From contig OZ243096.1 of assembly GCA_965212165.1 (NCBI GenBank), positions 1 through 64,000 of the forward strand: DNA of 64,000 nucleotides, written 5' to 3'. The stretch is from RHLJ01 sp965212165. GTDB lineage: Bacteria; Bacteroidota; Rhodothermia; Balneolales; Balneolaceae. Below the pieces are notes generated by a model. The model made no database searches and was not told the DNA's origin. It saw only the letters and a list, made by a program, of their open reading frames with translations. Positions 1 through 8,302 of this stretch are shown here, in pieces; the first letter of the stretch is position 1; each line of letters starts with the position of its first letter. Made by a program: the position numbers and the translations under genes.

Positions 1-869
1 GTAAAACTGAGATGGCTAAAGTTCTAGCTAAATATTTATTCGATAAAGATGATACACTCATCCGCATTGATATGAGTGAGTATATGGAGAAATTCTCTGT
101 ATCAAGATTGATTGGAGCACCTCCAGGATATGTTGGTTATGAAGAAGGTGGTGTACTTACAGAGAAAGTTCGTCGGAAGCCTTACAGTGTAGTTCTACTC
201 GATGAAATCGAGAAAGCTCACCCTGATGTGTTCAATATTTTATTACAAGTTCTTGATGACGGTATTCTTACCGATAGTTTGGGACGAAGAGTAGATTTCA
301 GAAATACGATTATTATCATGACTTCCAATATTGGTGCTCGTGATATTAAGAATATGGGTAAGGGTATTGGTTTTGGTGACGCTAACGAATCAGCATTCGA
401 TTACGCCAAAATGAAGACCACAATCCAAGATGCTTTGAAGAAAGTATTCAATCCCGAATTCTTAAATCGTATTGATGATGTAATCACTTTCCGACCTCTT
501 GAGAAGCAAGACATCTTCCAGATTATTGACATCTTAAGTGAAGAGCTTTTCGAAAGAATTCGAGAAGTTGGATTCGAAATTGAAATCACAAAAGGCGCTA
601 AAGATTTTATAGCCGACCGAGGATTTGATCAAAAATATGGAGCAAGACCGCTTAGACGGGCGATCCAGAAATATATTGAAGATCCTTTAGCTGAAGAACT
701 CTTAGAACGTAAAAAAGATTCAGGCTCAACCATTAAGATCAAAATGAATAAATCGCGTGATGATCTTGAATTTGACTGGGTAAAACCAGATCCAAAGTTG
801 ATTGAGGAAAAAGCATCTTCTGAAACTGAAGAAACTAAAGACGAATCAGAAGAAGCAAAAGAAGTATGA
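1..869 (+). CDS. clpC: ATP-dependent Clp protease ATP-binding subunit ClpC, 3' part
   Basis: The reading frame is open at the left edge, so this is the C-terminal part of a larger gene. The first visible residues, KTEMAK, are the end of the Walker A motif of the second AAA+ domain. They are followed by the ClpC/ClpB GAPPGYVGYEEGG pore-loop region, a Walker B (VVLLDEIEKAHPDV), sensor 1 (IIIMTSNIG) and the NPEFLNRID segment with the arginine finger. The C-terminal small domain (GARPLRRAIQKYIEDPL) and an acidic tail rich in Glu and Lys finish the protein. By family, ClpC unfolds substrates and feeds them to ClpP in the cytosol. The missing N-terminus prevents a strict ClpC/ClpB distinction; the short spacing and the tail favour ClpC. 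A terminator hairpin follows about 50 bases after the stop. Confidence 0.93.
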   Translation, partial: KTEMAKVLAKYLFDKDDTLIRIDMSEYMEKFSVSRLIGAPPGYVGYEEGGVLTEKVRRKPYSVVLLDEIEKAHPDVFNILLQVLDDGILTDSLGRRVDFRNTIIIMTSNIGARDIKNMGKGIGFGDANESAFDYAKMKTTIQDALKKVFNPEFLNRIDDVITFRPLEKQDIFQIIDILSEELFERIREVGFEIEITKGAKDFIADRGFDQKYGARPLRRAIQKYIEDPLAEELLERKKDSGSTIKIKMNKSRDDLEFDWVKPDPKLIEEKASSETEETKDESEEAKEV

Positions 870-916
870 TGAATTAAGAATATTCAACAAGTAATATTCT
901 AATTCAATGAAAATTA

Positions 917-951
917 AAAGCCCTGCTCATATTAATGTGCAGGGCTTTTTT
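917..951. terminator. Rho-independent terminator between clpC and a convergent gene
   Basis: A perfect 10-bp stem (AAAGCCCTGC at 917-926 with GCAGGGCTTT at 939-948) encloses a 12-base loop and is followed by a T run on the plus strand. It has A residues on the other side, so it could also serve the convergent gene that ends at 964. Confidence 0.85.
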
Positions 952-963
952 CTGATTTAAAAT

Positions 964-1935
964 TTAGAAACTCGCTCTCAAATCTAACTTTTTATCAAGT
1001 CCAGTTAATGTATAACTGCTTGAGCCTGTTCGAACTATTTTAATTTGGCCTTTTATTTCTAGAGAACCATTGTAGTCTTCACGAGCTATTTTTCTAGCTT
1101 CAACATTAACTGTATGAAGTTGAATATCGGATATTGTTGAACTGCCACTTCCAGTAAGACCAATAATTATTTTATCAACTGGATCATATGCAGCAAAAAT
1201 TACAGAAGTATTTCTAAAACTAGTACTCCCCACACGCTCACCAGATCGGACTTCGTAAGCAGCTGCTCGCCCTCCAGAATAAATGGTGGCATATAATCCA
1301 TTCTCAGAAAAACTAACCCCTTTTACGGGTTGATCAAAACCTATAGTAGTTAAAACATTTCCAAATCTATCCATAAATTGAACTTCATCGTCGGTTCCTG
1401 ATTTGATAGAACCAAATGCAATGAATTCACCATTTGCAGATACATTTACAATTGAAAGCTCTCTATCTTGACTAAAGTAAACATCTAAAGGAACATTCGA
1501 AGAGTTAATGATTTTAGCTCTTGATCCTGTTGATCCATTCATCATCACTTTTGGATTGTATAGAACAATCGTTTTCCCAAATTGATCACTTGAAAGCTCA
1601 GATATTGCTTCTCCCCCTTCGCTTTGAGTACTATTTGAAATCGATTCTTGAACTTGCCCAAAAGAATCATATACCAAAAAATTGGCTATGTTTTCTCTCA
1701 CTATAAATGAACCATTTGGAAAAACATAGGATGCTACTGATGGATCACCAGTCGGTGAATTATACTTTCCTTTAACTAGCTCAGAACCATTGGTTTCTAA
1801 AACTGTAATATTCCCATCCGAGAAGTTTGCTGAAAGACCATCAATTCCAGATTCAACACTTGTAACGCGTAAAGATTGTGCCTGAATTGATAAAGAAAAA
1901 GTGAAAAGAAATAATAAAATCGTTGTTCGCTTCAT
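964..1935 (-). CDS. Secreted beta-propeller-like protein of unknown function
   Basis: I do not recognise a specific family. From the ATG at 1935 the protein begins MKRTTILLFLFTFSLSIQAQ, a clean signal peptide. An upstream TTG at 1965 would add ten charged residues before the signal, so the ATG is preferred. The mature part (about 300 residues) consists of repeated blocks with the pattern of WD40 or PQQ-like blades: short beta-rich stretches such as EFIAFGSIKSG, VQFMDRFGNVLTTI and ENGLYATIYSG separated by Gly/Asp turns. This suggests a propeller in the periplasm or on the surface. No catalytic motif is visible. It is isolated: it converges on clpC and is divergent from the epimerase gene at 2055. 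Confidence 0.6.
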   Translation of the reverse strand: MKRTTILLFLFTFSLSIQAQSLRVTSVESGIDGLSANFSDGNITVLETNGSELVKGKYNSPTGDPSVASYVFPNGSFIVRENIANFLVYDSFGQVQESISNSTQSEGGEAISELSSDQFGKTIVLYNPKVMMNGSTGSRAKIINSSNVPLDVYFSQDRELSIVNVSANGEFIAFGSIKSGTDDEVQFMDRFGNVLTTIGFDQPVKGVSFSENGLYATIYSGGRAAAYEVRSGERVGSTSFRNTSVIFAAYDPVDKIIIGLTGSGSSTISDIQLHTVNVEARKIAREDYNGSLEIKGQIKIVRTGSSSYTLTGLDKKLDLRASF

Positions 1936-2054
1936 AGTAAGTATTCTCTTAAATTTTGTACACAAAGAACGTGATTTTTGAACAAAAGTGCTTCAATGTA
2001 ATATGCCTTTTTTGAAATTCATTATCTTAAGCGGAATATTAAAATAAAAAACCT

Positions 2055-3098
2055 ATGAACTATCATCTTATATCAGGCGGTTGCGGATTTGTTGGCCGAA
2101 ATTTTGTAAAACGACTTTATACTACAACCAATGATACTATTCTATTTATCGACGATCTATCTGTTGGAACTCACCCATCAACATGGCTTCCTGAAGGAAC
2201 TCCAGCTCGAGAGGATAATGGGTTAACCTATTTTGGTGATGATGAACGAATGATATTCTTAAAGGCGGATATTCGTGTAGTTCTGGAAGCTCTGATTGAA
2301 GATCATATGTTCTTTTCAAGCAAATATGGACTCGAGATAAAGAATTTTAAAGATGTATTTCATTTTGCTGCGATTGTAGGCGGTCGTGCAACAATTGATG
2401 GTGACCCCATGAAGGTCGCACTTGATTTAGCTATTGATGCTTTATTTTTCCGTTGGATTTGCCTTACTAAACCAGACCGTGTTCTCTACCCAAGTTCAAG
2501 CGCTGCATACCCTGTTGACCTTCAAACAGAATCAGATGCAATCGCATTAAGTGAGAGCGATATCGATTTTAAAAGAATGGGGCAACCTGATATGACTTAT
2601 GGTTGGTCTAAATTAACTGGTGAATATTTAGCGTCTATTGCAGCTGAGTATTATGGGATCTCAATAACTTGTATTCGCCCTTTCTCTGGATATGGAGAAG
2701 ATCAAGACTTAAGTTATCCTGTACCAGCTATCGCTCGCCGAGCTGCTTTAAAAGAAAATCCATTCGAGGTTTGGGGAAGCGGAAAACAAGGTCGAGACTT
2801 TGTTCATATTGATGATGTAATGGATTGCACGCTCTTAGCTATGGATCATATAACCGATGGTTCTGCAATTAATATAGGTAGTGGTAAACTAACCAGTTTT
2901 CTTGATCTAATTTCTGTATTTACTTCATTTGCAGGATATTCCCCTGATATTAAAGCTCTTCTAGATAAACCAGTTGGTGTACATTCCAGATATGGCAATA
3001 TGGATTATGTAAGTGAAAAACTCGGCTGGAAACCTAAGATATCTGTTGAAGAAGGTATGCGTAGAGTTTATGATGTAGCTGTAAAAAATTATACTTGA
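2055..3098 (+). CDS. NAD-dependent epimerase/dehydratase (extended SDR), sugar-nucleotide type
   Basis: An extended short-chain dehydrogenase of 347 residues. The N-terminal Rossmann glycine motif GGCGFVG lies at residues 8-14, an active-site Ser region PSSSAAYP at 146-153, and the YxxxK catalytic pair is Y182/K186 (YGWSK). The C-terminal half carries the RDFVHIDDV segment typical of sugar-nucleotide epimerases. Known relatives act on UDP- or GDP-sugars in cell-surface polysaccharide synthesis; the exact substrate cannot be read from the sequence. The downstream GT4 gene starts 1 base after this stop, so the two are probably cotranscribed and work on the same glycan. No Shine-Dalgarno sequence precedes the ATG. 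Confidence 0.85.
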   Translation: MNYHLISGGCGFVGRNFVKRLYTTTNDTILFIDDLSVGTHPSTWLPEGTPAREDNGLTYFGDDERMIFLKADIRVVLEALIEDHMFFSSKYGLEIKNFKDVFHFAAIVGGRATIDGDPMKVALDLAIDALFFRWICLTKPDRVLYPSSSAAYPVDLQTESDAIALSESDIDFKRMGQPDMTYGWSKLTGEYLASIAAEYYGISITCIRPFSGYGEDQDLSYPVPAIARRAALKENPFEVWGSGKQGRDFVHIDDVMDCTLLAMDHITDGSAINIGSGKLTSFLDLISVFTSFAGYSPDIKALLDKPVGVHSRYGNMDYVSEKLGWKPKISVEEGMRRVYDVAVKNYT

Positions 3099-3099
3099 T

Positions 3100-4368
3100 A
3101 TGGCTAAGATTGTTTGTTTTGGACCGGGTCCAAAGTTTAAAGGGGGAATCTCAAACTATAATACTTCGTTGGCTAAAACTTTGGATAAAAATGCTGATAA
3201 CGAAGTACATATTGTTTCGTGGACTAATCAATATCCTTCAATAATACCTAGAGAATTTGTTGATAAATCAAGTCACTCTGACTTTCTAGAAGGAACTAGA
3301 ATTCAAGTAAAATACATCACGAATTACAATAATCCTTTAAGCTGGAAACAAACTGCTAAATATATTAAGTCCTTGAACCCAGATAAAGTCATTTTCCAAT
3401 GGGCGATCTCTATTCAAGGCTTACCAATGGGGTCGATAGCAAAATGGCTTAAAAAACACTCCGACACAGAAATCATATTTGATCTTCATTTCGTTATTCA
3501 AAAAGAAGGAAGTACAATTGATGAAAGACTTACAAAAATGGGTATTAAGCATGCTCATACTTATATCGCTCATGCTTATAAAACGGTTGATGAACTAAAG
3601 GCTCTTTTTCCAAATCACTCTTTTTCTGTTAATGAAACTGGTGAGCGTACCAAAGATAATTCAACAACTGTTATTAAGTTATTTCATCCTGTCTATGATT
3701 TATATAAACCTGATCCAAATTTAGATATAGAGACTTTAAAGAAAGAGTTGGGATTAAAAAAGAACGTTTTTCTTTATTTTGGTTTCATTCGAAAGTACAA
3801 AGGACTTCATAATGCAATCAAAGCTTTCCAAAAAGTTACCGAGAAAAGAGATGATGTTTCTTTCTTGATTTGTGGGGAAGAGTTTTGGGCGACTCTCGAC
3901 ACCTCTAAGTTTTCTACAAAAATTAAACGTGGCCTGTTTGGGATTGCTCAAAAATTATTCCTTAAAAACAAAGAGAGTGAACAAGACTATCGTCCTTTGA
4001 AGCTTGTAGAAGATTTAAAACTACAAGATAGTATAATTGTTAAGAATGAATTTATACCGAATGAAGATGTTCATAAGTACTTTCAGGTGTCCGATTGTAG
4101 TGTTCTTTACTATTTAACAGCTACACCTTCTGGTGTTGAGTCATTAACTTATAATTTTGAGTTACCAATATTAGCAACAAGTGTTGGTCATTTTCCTGAG
4201 ACCATTATTGATGGCTTTAATGGATACCTTGCTGAACCCGAGAATATCGAATCTATGTCTCAACAAATGCTAAAATTTTTAGACCAACCTCTTCCAAAAG
4301 GAAACGTAAAAAAATCAGCTTCAAAAATGAGCTGGGACAACTATGTAACAGCTATTCTTCACTCTTAA
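3100..4368 (+). CDS. Glycosyltransferase, GT4-like (GT-B fold)
   Basis: A 422-residue GT-B glycosyltransferase. The N-terminus holds a glycine-rich acceptor-side loop (FGPGPKFKGGISNYN). The C-terminal donor domain shows the GT4 layout: VFLYFGFIRKYKGLHNAIKAF, then PSGVESLTYNFELPILAT, with the conserved Glu pair, and a VGHFPETIIDGFNGYL segment. No membrane segment is evident. It follows the epimerase with one intervening base and is the last protein gene before the tRNA cluster. The sugar donor and acceptor are unknown. Surface polysaccharide assembly is the likely role, by the pairing with the epimerase. Confidence 0.83.
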   Translation: MAKIVCFGPGPKFKGGISNYNTSLAKTLDKNADNEVHIVSWTNQYPSIIPREFVDKSSHSDFLEGTRIQVKYITNYNNPLSWKQTAKYIKSLNPDKVIFQWAISIQGLPMGSIAKWLKKHSDTEIIFDLHFVIQKEGSTIDERLTKMGIKHAHTYIAHAYKTVDELKALFPNHSFSVNETGERTKDNSTTVIKLFHPVYDLYKPDPNLDIETLKKELGLKKNVFLYFGFIRKYKGLHNAIKAFQKVTEKRDDVSFLICGEEFWATLDTSKFSTKIKRGLFGIAQKLFLKNKESEQDYRPLKLVEDLKLQDSIIVKNEFIPNEDVHKYFQVSDCSVLYYLTATPSGVESLTYNFELPILATSVGHFPETIIDGFNGYLAEPENIESMSQQMLKFLDQPLPKGNVKKSASKMSWDNYVTAILHS

Positions 4369-4455
4369 AAGAATTAGTAATATTTATTAAGTTTTTTACG
4401 AAATCAGTTGGTAACGGATTAAAGAAAATCATATCTTTCTAGTCTGTTGAAAAAA

Positions 4456-4529
4456 CGGGGAGTGGCGCAGCCCGGTAGCGCATTCGCTTTGGGAGCGAAG
4501 GGTCGCAGGTTCAAATCCTGTCTCCCCGA
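4456..4529 (+). tRNA. tRNA-Pro (TGG)
   Basis: The acceptor stem CGGGGAG pairs with CTCCCCG (4522-4528), discriminator A. The anticodon stem TTCGC/GCGAA encloses TTTGGGA, giving anticodon TGG at 4490-4492. D and T arms are regular. No encoded CCA follows. Confidence 0.97.
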
Positions 4530-4674
4530 CAAATAGGAAGTTCTTACCGGGACTTCCTGCTTTGATTTATTGAGAAGTTAATAGGTTGTAACTTCGGTTA
4601 TTTTCGGATTAACTTTTGGGACGGTTTCAAAACAATGTTTTCTAACCATCCAATTTGACATATTGAAAAGTTGA

Positions 4675-4748
4675 GCGCCCATAGCTCAACTGGATAGAGC
4701 AATTGCCTTCTAAGCAATAGGTTTCAGGTTCGAGTCCTGATGGGCGTA
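4675..4748 (+). tRNA. tRNA-Arg (TCT)
   Basis: The acceptor GCGCCCA pairs with TGGGCGT (one G-T pair), discriminator A. The anticodon stem ATTGC/GCAAT encloses CTTCTAA, anticodon TCT. The T stem TCAGG/CCTGA has a standard TTCGAGT loop. Confidence 0.96.
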
Positions 4749-4760
4749 CTTATACTTAAA

Positions 4761-4834
4761 GGCGACATGGCCGAGTGGCTAGGCAGAGGTCTGCAAAACC
4801 TCGTACGGCGGTTCGAATCCGCCTGTCGCCTCCA
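4761..4834 (+). tRNA. tRNA-Cys (GCA), CCA encoded
   Basis: The acceptor GGCGACA pairs with TGTCGCC, discriminator T (4831), followed by an encoded CCA (4832-4834). The anticodon stem GAGGT/ACCTC encloses CTGCAAA, anticodon GCA. Confidence 0.97.
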
Positions 4835-4864
4835 TAAGGTTTTTGACATATTGATATTGTAAAT

Positions 4865-4937
4865 GCCGCGTTCGTCTAGGGGTCCAGGACGCCGCCCTTT
4901 CACGGCGGTAGCACGGGTTCAAATCCCGTACGCGGTA
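4865..4937 (+). tRNA. tRNA-Glu (TTC), copy 1
   Basis: The acceptor GCCGCGT pairs with ACGCGGT, discriminator A. The anticodon stem CCGCC/GGCGG encloses CTTTCAC, anticodon TTC. The 73 bases are identical to the second copy at 5036-5108. Confidence 0.97.
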
Positions 4938-4944
4938 CATACAT

Positions 4945-5022
4945 GGAGCCTGTAGCTCAGTCGGTTAGAGCGCTAGTTTGTGGCACTAGAGGCCGTGGGT
5001 TCAATTCCCATCAGGCTCCCCA
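4945..5022 (+). tRNA. tRNA-His (GTG) with encoded G-1
   Basis: G-1 at 4945 faces the discriminator C at 5019, the histidine identity pair. The acceptor GAGCCTG pairs with CAGGCTC. The anticodon stem CTAGT/ACTAG encloses TTGTGGC, anticodon GTG. CCA appears encoded at 5020-5022. Confidence 0.96.
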
Positions 5023-5035
5023 ATTATTGAATTAC

Positions 5036-5108
5036 GCCGCGTTCGTCTAGGGGTCCAGGACGCCGCCCTTTCACGGCGGTAGCACGGGTTCAAATCCCGT
5101 ACGCGGTA
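5036..5108 (+). tRNA. tRNA-Glu (TTC), copy 2
   Basis: An exact copy of the tRNA-Glu at 4865-4937, with tRNA-His lying between the two. It is the last gene of the tRNA cluster and is followed eight bases later by a terminator hairpin. Confidence 0.97.
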
Positions 5109-5115
5109 CATAGAT

Positions 5116-5148
5116 AAGCACTAGTTCATATGAGCTAGTGCTTTTTTT
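5116..5148 (+). terminator. Rho-independent terminator of the tRNA cluster
   Basis: A 9-bp stem (AAGCACTAG at 5116-5124 with CTAGTGCTT at 5135-5143) is followed by a T run to 5148. The loop itself contains the small palindrome TCATATGA. It ends the tRNA transcript just before the convergent gene at 5153. Confidence 0.88.
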
Positions 5149-5152
5149 GTAT

Positions 5153-6634
5153 CTATTTTTTCTTAAACGAACTTATAAATACATATGAGAAAGCTATTAC
5201 CAAAACAATATGAAAAGGCAAGAACCCATACATATTACTGGATAAATCAATATAAATTCCGAACCCGGCATATATTGCTATAAAGCCTTCAATGTATGTA
5301 GTAAATGGAACTTCCTTTGGAGAGTATATTTTGTCTCTCCAAGTGTCATTTCTTTCCTGAATATTGTATTTCGAAGTTCTATGAAAAGTTGCACTATCAC
5401 TAAATAGCCCATCAATAACTGCCACAAATTGAAAGACTGCCATACCCAAAACCATATAAGTAAATGGGAAAATTGATTTGAGTAGTTCTTTTAAAGTTGA
5501 AAGCTTAGTAGTGTTATAATGGTGTAACACAAGCCAAGAGAAACAGGGCAATATGATTACATTAATTAATGCTACAGATGAAATAGAGAGAATTAAGTTA
5601 AAATCACTAGTCTGTGCTTGTATTAGGGTAATAGGAATACTTAAAAAAGCCAGAACAATTATGCTAGGAGTCACAAACATATTATACAAATCAAAGTAGA
5701 TATGAGCTTTCTTCCAAAAAGGTAGGGGTGTAGAATGAATTTCTTTTCCTAGTTTTCTAATGACCTGTGCTTTTCCTTTAATCCAACGATATTGTTGTGC
5801 CTTAAAATCAAGGATATTTACGGGTAATTCAGCGGGAGCTTCAACACTAAAATCATAAACTATCTTCCAATCTTTTAGTTGAGCTCGTATACATAGATCT
5901 AAATCTTCACACAAAGTTTTAGCAGACCATCCACCTGCATCTTCAATACACTTTTTCCTCCAAACACCTCCGGAGCCATTAAATCGTAAAAAATAACCTG
6001 CAAGTGCTCTAGCCTTTTGCTCAATCATAAAAAACATGTCTAAAAAAATAGACTGAGATTTAGTCAACATTGAATAATCTCTATTTATATGTCCCCAACG
6101 ACCTTGAACAACTCCAACATTTTCATCTTGAAAATAAGGAATTGTATTGAACAAGAAATCTGGGTTTGGACGAAAATCTGCATCAAAAATCGCTAGAAAT
6201 TCACCGCTTGAGTCAGGTGTGGCATCACGAAGGGCACCAGCTTTATAACCTTTTCTATTATCCCTTCGGATTACTTTTATATCTACTCCTTTTGATACCC
6301 AACCTGCTACACAAGAATCAACAATCCCTACTGTTTCATCATTGGAATCATCCACAACTTGAATTTCCAACTTATCTGATGGATAATCTAATTGAGCACA
6401 AGAGTTAATGACAGCCTCGGCAACGTATCGTTCATTATACATCGGAAGTTGAACAGTAACCATAGGTAAGTCATTAACCTCAAAAGTTGGTCTTTCTGTA
6501 TGAACTCTTCCTTTCTTATTGGGTGTAAAAAAAAAGTACAAAAGATGAAACTCACCCAATGTATATACGGTGATGATAAGTACTGCTAATAGATAAACCC
6601 CAAATATAATTTCAGGAATAGGTGTTTCTAACAT
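5153..6634 (-). CDS. Processive GT2, cellulose-synthase-like membrane glycosyltransferase
   Basis: A 493-residue membrane GT2. One membrane segment lies near residues 8-30. The catalytic domain follows, with VDDS at 94-97, the DAD metal-binding motif at 151-153, CEDLDLC with the catalytic Asp region at 242-248, and the QxxRW motif at 280-284 (QQYRW), which marks processive enzymes. Four or five membrane helices occupy the C-terminal third. Family members polymerise beta-linked glycans or act on glycolipids at the inner membrane. No PilZ or co-polymerase subunit is visible. It is the last gene of a minus-strand set that includes an outer-membrane barrel and another GT2, suggesting export or modification of a surface glycan. 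The product is unknown. Confidence 0.86.
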   Translation of the reverse strand: MLETPIPEIIFGVYLLAVLIITVYTLGEFHLLYFFFTPNKKGRVHTERPTFEVNDLPMVTVQLPMYNERYVAEAVINSCAQLDYPSDKLEIQVVDDSNDETVGIVDSCVAGWVSKGVDIKVIRRDNRKGYKAGALRDATPDSSGEFLAIFDADFRPNPDFLFNTIPYFQDENVGVVQGRWGHINRDYSMLTKSQSIFLDMFFMIEQKARALAGYFLRFNGSGGVWRKKCIEDAGGWSAKTLCEDLDLCIRAQLKDWKIVYDFSVEAPAELPVNILDFKAQQYRWIKGKAQVIRKLGKEIHSTPLPFWKKAHIYFDLYNMFVTPSIIVLAFLSIPITLIQAQTSDFNLILSISSVALINVIILPCFSWLVLHHYNTTKLSTLKELLKSIFPFTYMVLGMAVFQFVAVIDGLFSDSATFHRTSKYNIQERNDTWRDKIYSPKEVPFTTYIEGFIAIYAGFGIYIDLSSNMYGFLPFHIVLVIAFSYVFISSFKKK

Positions 6635-6814
6635 CTAAAATAAATAGTCTTTTCGTCTGAATTCAGTAGATAATTCCGGTTTGTAAGATGATCTTCATTT
6701 CAATAGGTCTTATACCGTTACCATCTCTTGAAAAGCCATTATTACTACACTTATAATTTGTAAAAGATAGCCATTCATCAACCTAATGCCAATGTAACTG
6801 TATTTATTTTTGTA
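6635..6814. other. Intergenic gap, no gene seen
   Basis: These 180 A+T-rich bases lie between the barrel fragment and the CESA-like gene. I see no credible reading frame, no strong hairpin and no recognisable promoter motif. Confidence 0.5.
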
Positions 6815-7147
6815 CTAGAATCCAATTTCCAATCTGAAATCACCTACTAGATAGTTATTTTCTCTTTCTCCGTCTAAAATATTTCTATCCAATATATTGG
6901 CACTCAGTTCAATTCCTCTCCGAGGCTCAACTTTGAAGCTTAATTCGAACTCTCTCCATTTGTTTAAATCTTTGTTTTCAAACATTCTATAACCAACAGC
7001 TGCTAACCCTGAAAATAAATCCCCACCAACATTTACAGTTTCAGTACCTCCCACATCTTGAGGGTTAAATCCTTTTCGAATATTTCGAAATGAAGCTTGA
7101 ATCCAAGCTCTGTATGTGAGCCATTTTTTTACTGATTTAAAATTATG
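6815..7147 (-). pseudogene. C-terminal fragment of an outer-membrane beta-barrel protein, no clear start
   Basis: An open frame of 110 codons begins directly after the TAA (7148-7150) of the upstream Omp85 gene and stays in the same frame. It has no ATG near its beginning; the only plausible start is a GTG at 7054, which would leave 79 residues. The translation alternates hydrophobic and polar residues (ELSFKVEPRRGIELSANILD, then NYLVGDFRLEIGF) and ends in Phe, as a final barrel strand with a beta-signal does. There is no signal peptide. I read it as the decayed end of a separate barrel gene; a short in-frame stop-separated extension of the Omp85 gene is the alternative. The family is not recognised. 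Confidence 0.5.
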
Positions 7148-8272
7148 TTAGAACGTATATCCTGTGCCAAGATAAATACCAATTCCATCTTCTGAAAAAC
7201 CTATATCATATTTTAGAATATAATCAGGTGTAAAAATAGCCATAACTCCTCCGAAACCCAATGTTAGATTATGGTTTATAAATACACTGTCCCAATTTTC
7301 ATTCGAAAAAGCTTTACCCCCATCAACAAATACATTTGCTCCAAGCTCGATATTTTTAAATGGAATTTTAAATAGCCATGATCTTAATTCTAACGAGTAC
7401 GAAAGTGCATTATCACTGGTAAATCGCCGATACATGTAGCCTCTTAGCGAAGTTCCACCTCCTAAAAATGGAGAGAACCAGTATGGCGAATCCCCAAGTG
7501 TATTTTGCAATCTAAATTTAGAAGCTAAAGTAATTGGTATTTTTTTTGATAGTGGAAGGAAACCAAGAGCTAGAATATAATTTTCAATTGTATGATTCGT
7601 GCTAATTACTGGTGGGGCATATTGTGTTCCAATATCAATAAAGTATCCTCTTTGAGCACGAAATTCAGAATTCCTTCTTTCTAATATAATTCCAACATCT
7701 AATAAAGAAAGAAAAGCCCCGTCATTACCTTCAATATTTTGTTCATAAATAAACCTACTATCAGGAGTACCCCACGGTGTTTCGTAAATAAATCTAAGAC
7801 CAAACTTCATATCAATTCGATCAGTAGCACCATCTCTTATGATAGGAATCCTCGTAAACCCTCCCAAATCTAACCTAAAAGACTTAAAGGCATAATAAGA
7901 TGATGAGTCAAAACGAGCTTCATCATATCCAAGTTTATCAGTGTCTCCTAAATAGTAATCTGTAAAATTTTGGCCAGAAAAAAAATTAGTAGAAGCGCGA
8001 AGATCACTTCCAAAAACATCAACTTCATTTCTATTTACAGTTAAACCAAAAGCTCCATCAGTATAATAGTTTAGTGCAATTCGGGTATATGATTTAAAAG
8101 GAAGGGTATTTCTATAGTCATATCTTTTTAATTCCCCTCCAAAAAGGAGCCCATCATCAGTATTAAAAGATAACACTGGTAAAAATCCATACTTCACACC
8201 TTGTCTAAGTGAATCTTGCCCAAATAAGGAAACAGGTAAGCTTAAAAAAATAAAGATGATAAATTTCTTCAT
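7148..8272 (-). CDS. Omp85 (BamA/TamA) family outer-membrane barrel without POTRA domains
   Basis: The protein has 374 residues. A signal peptide (MKKFIIFIFLSLPVSLFGQ) is followed directly by barrel-type strands, so no POTRA repeats fit before the barrel. The Omp85 loop-6 signature appears as GGGTSLRGY at 271-279. The protein ends GIGIYLGTGYTF with a C-terminal aromatic residue, as BAM substrates do. Relatives of this short type (surface-antigen D15-like) are usually of unknown function; full-length BamA inserts barrels and TamA helps transport. Genes on either side encode an RMDN-like TPR protein (upstream) and glycosyltransferases, so a role in moving a lipid or glycan to the surface is possible but not demonstrated. 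Confidence 0.83.
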   Translation of the reverse strand: MKKFIIFIFLSLPVSLFGQDSLRQGVKYGFLPVLSFNTDDGLLFGGELKRYDYRNTLPFKSYTRIALNYYTDGAFGLTVNRNEVDVFGSDLRASTNFFSGQNFTDYYLGDTDKLGYDEARFDSSSYYAFKSFRLDLGGFTRIPIIRDGATDRIDMKFGLRFIYETPWGTPDSRFIYEQNIEGNDGAFLSLLDVGIILERRNSEFRAQRGYFIDIGTQYAPPVISTNHTIENYILALGFLPLSKKIPITLASKFRLQNTLGDSPYWFSPFLGGGTSLRGYMYRRFTSDNALSYSLELRSWLFKIPFKNIELGANVFVDGGKAFSNENWDSVFINHNLTLGFGGVMAIFTPDYILKYDIGFSEDGIGIYLGTGYTF

Positions 8273-8302
8273 ATATAATGATGGGGAAGAGCTAAAGACT
8301 CA

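Noticed and set aside
4535..4558. AGGAAGT/ACTTCCT hairpin after tRNA-Pro as a terminator
   Set aside because: Seven-base stem with only a weak T stretch after it; the next tRNA follows within 120 bases, so it may be a processing structure instead.
4654..4666. TTGACA sequence in front of tRNA-Arg as a -35 promoter element
   Set aside because: It sits only about 20 bases from the tRNA 5' end, which would put transcription start inside the tRNA. The repeat is better read as duplicated leader sequence.
4456..5108. tRNA cluster as a phage or island attachment site
   Set aside because: No integrase, no repeated tRNA 3' end outside the tRNA genes, and ordinary chromosomal genes on both sides.
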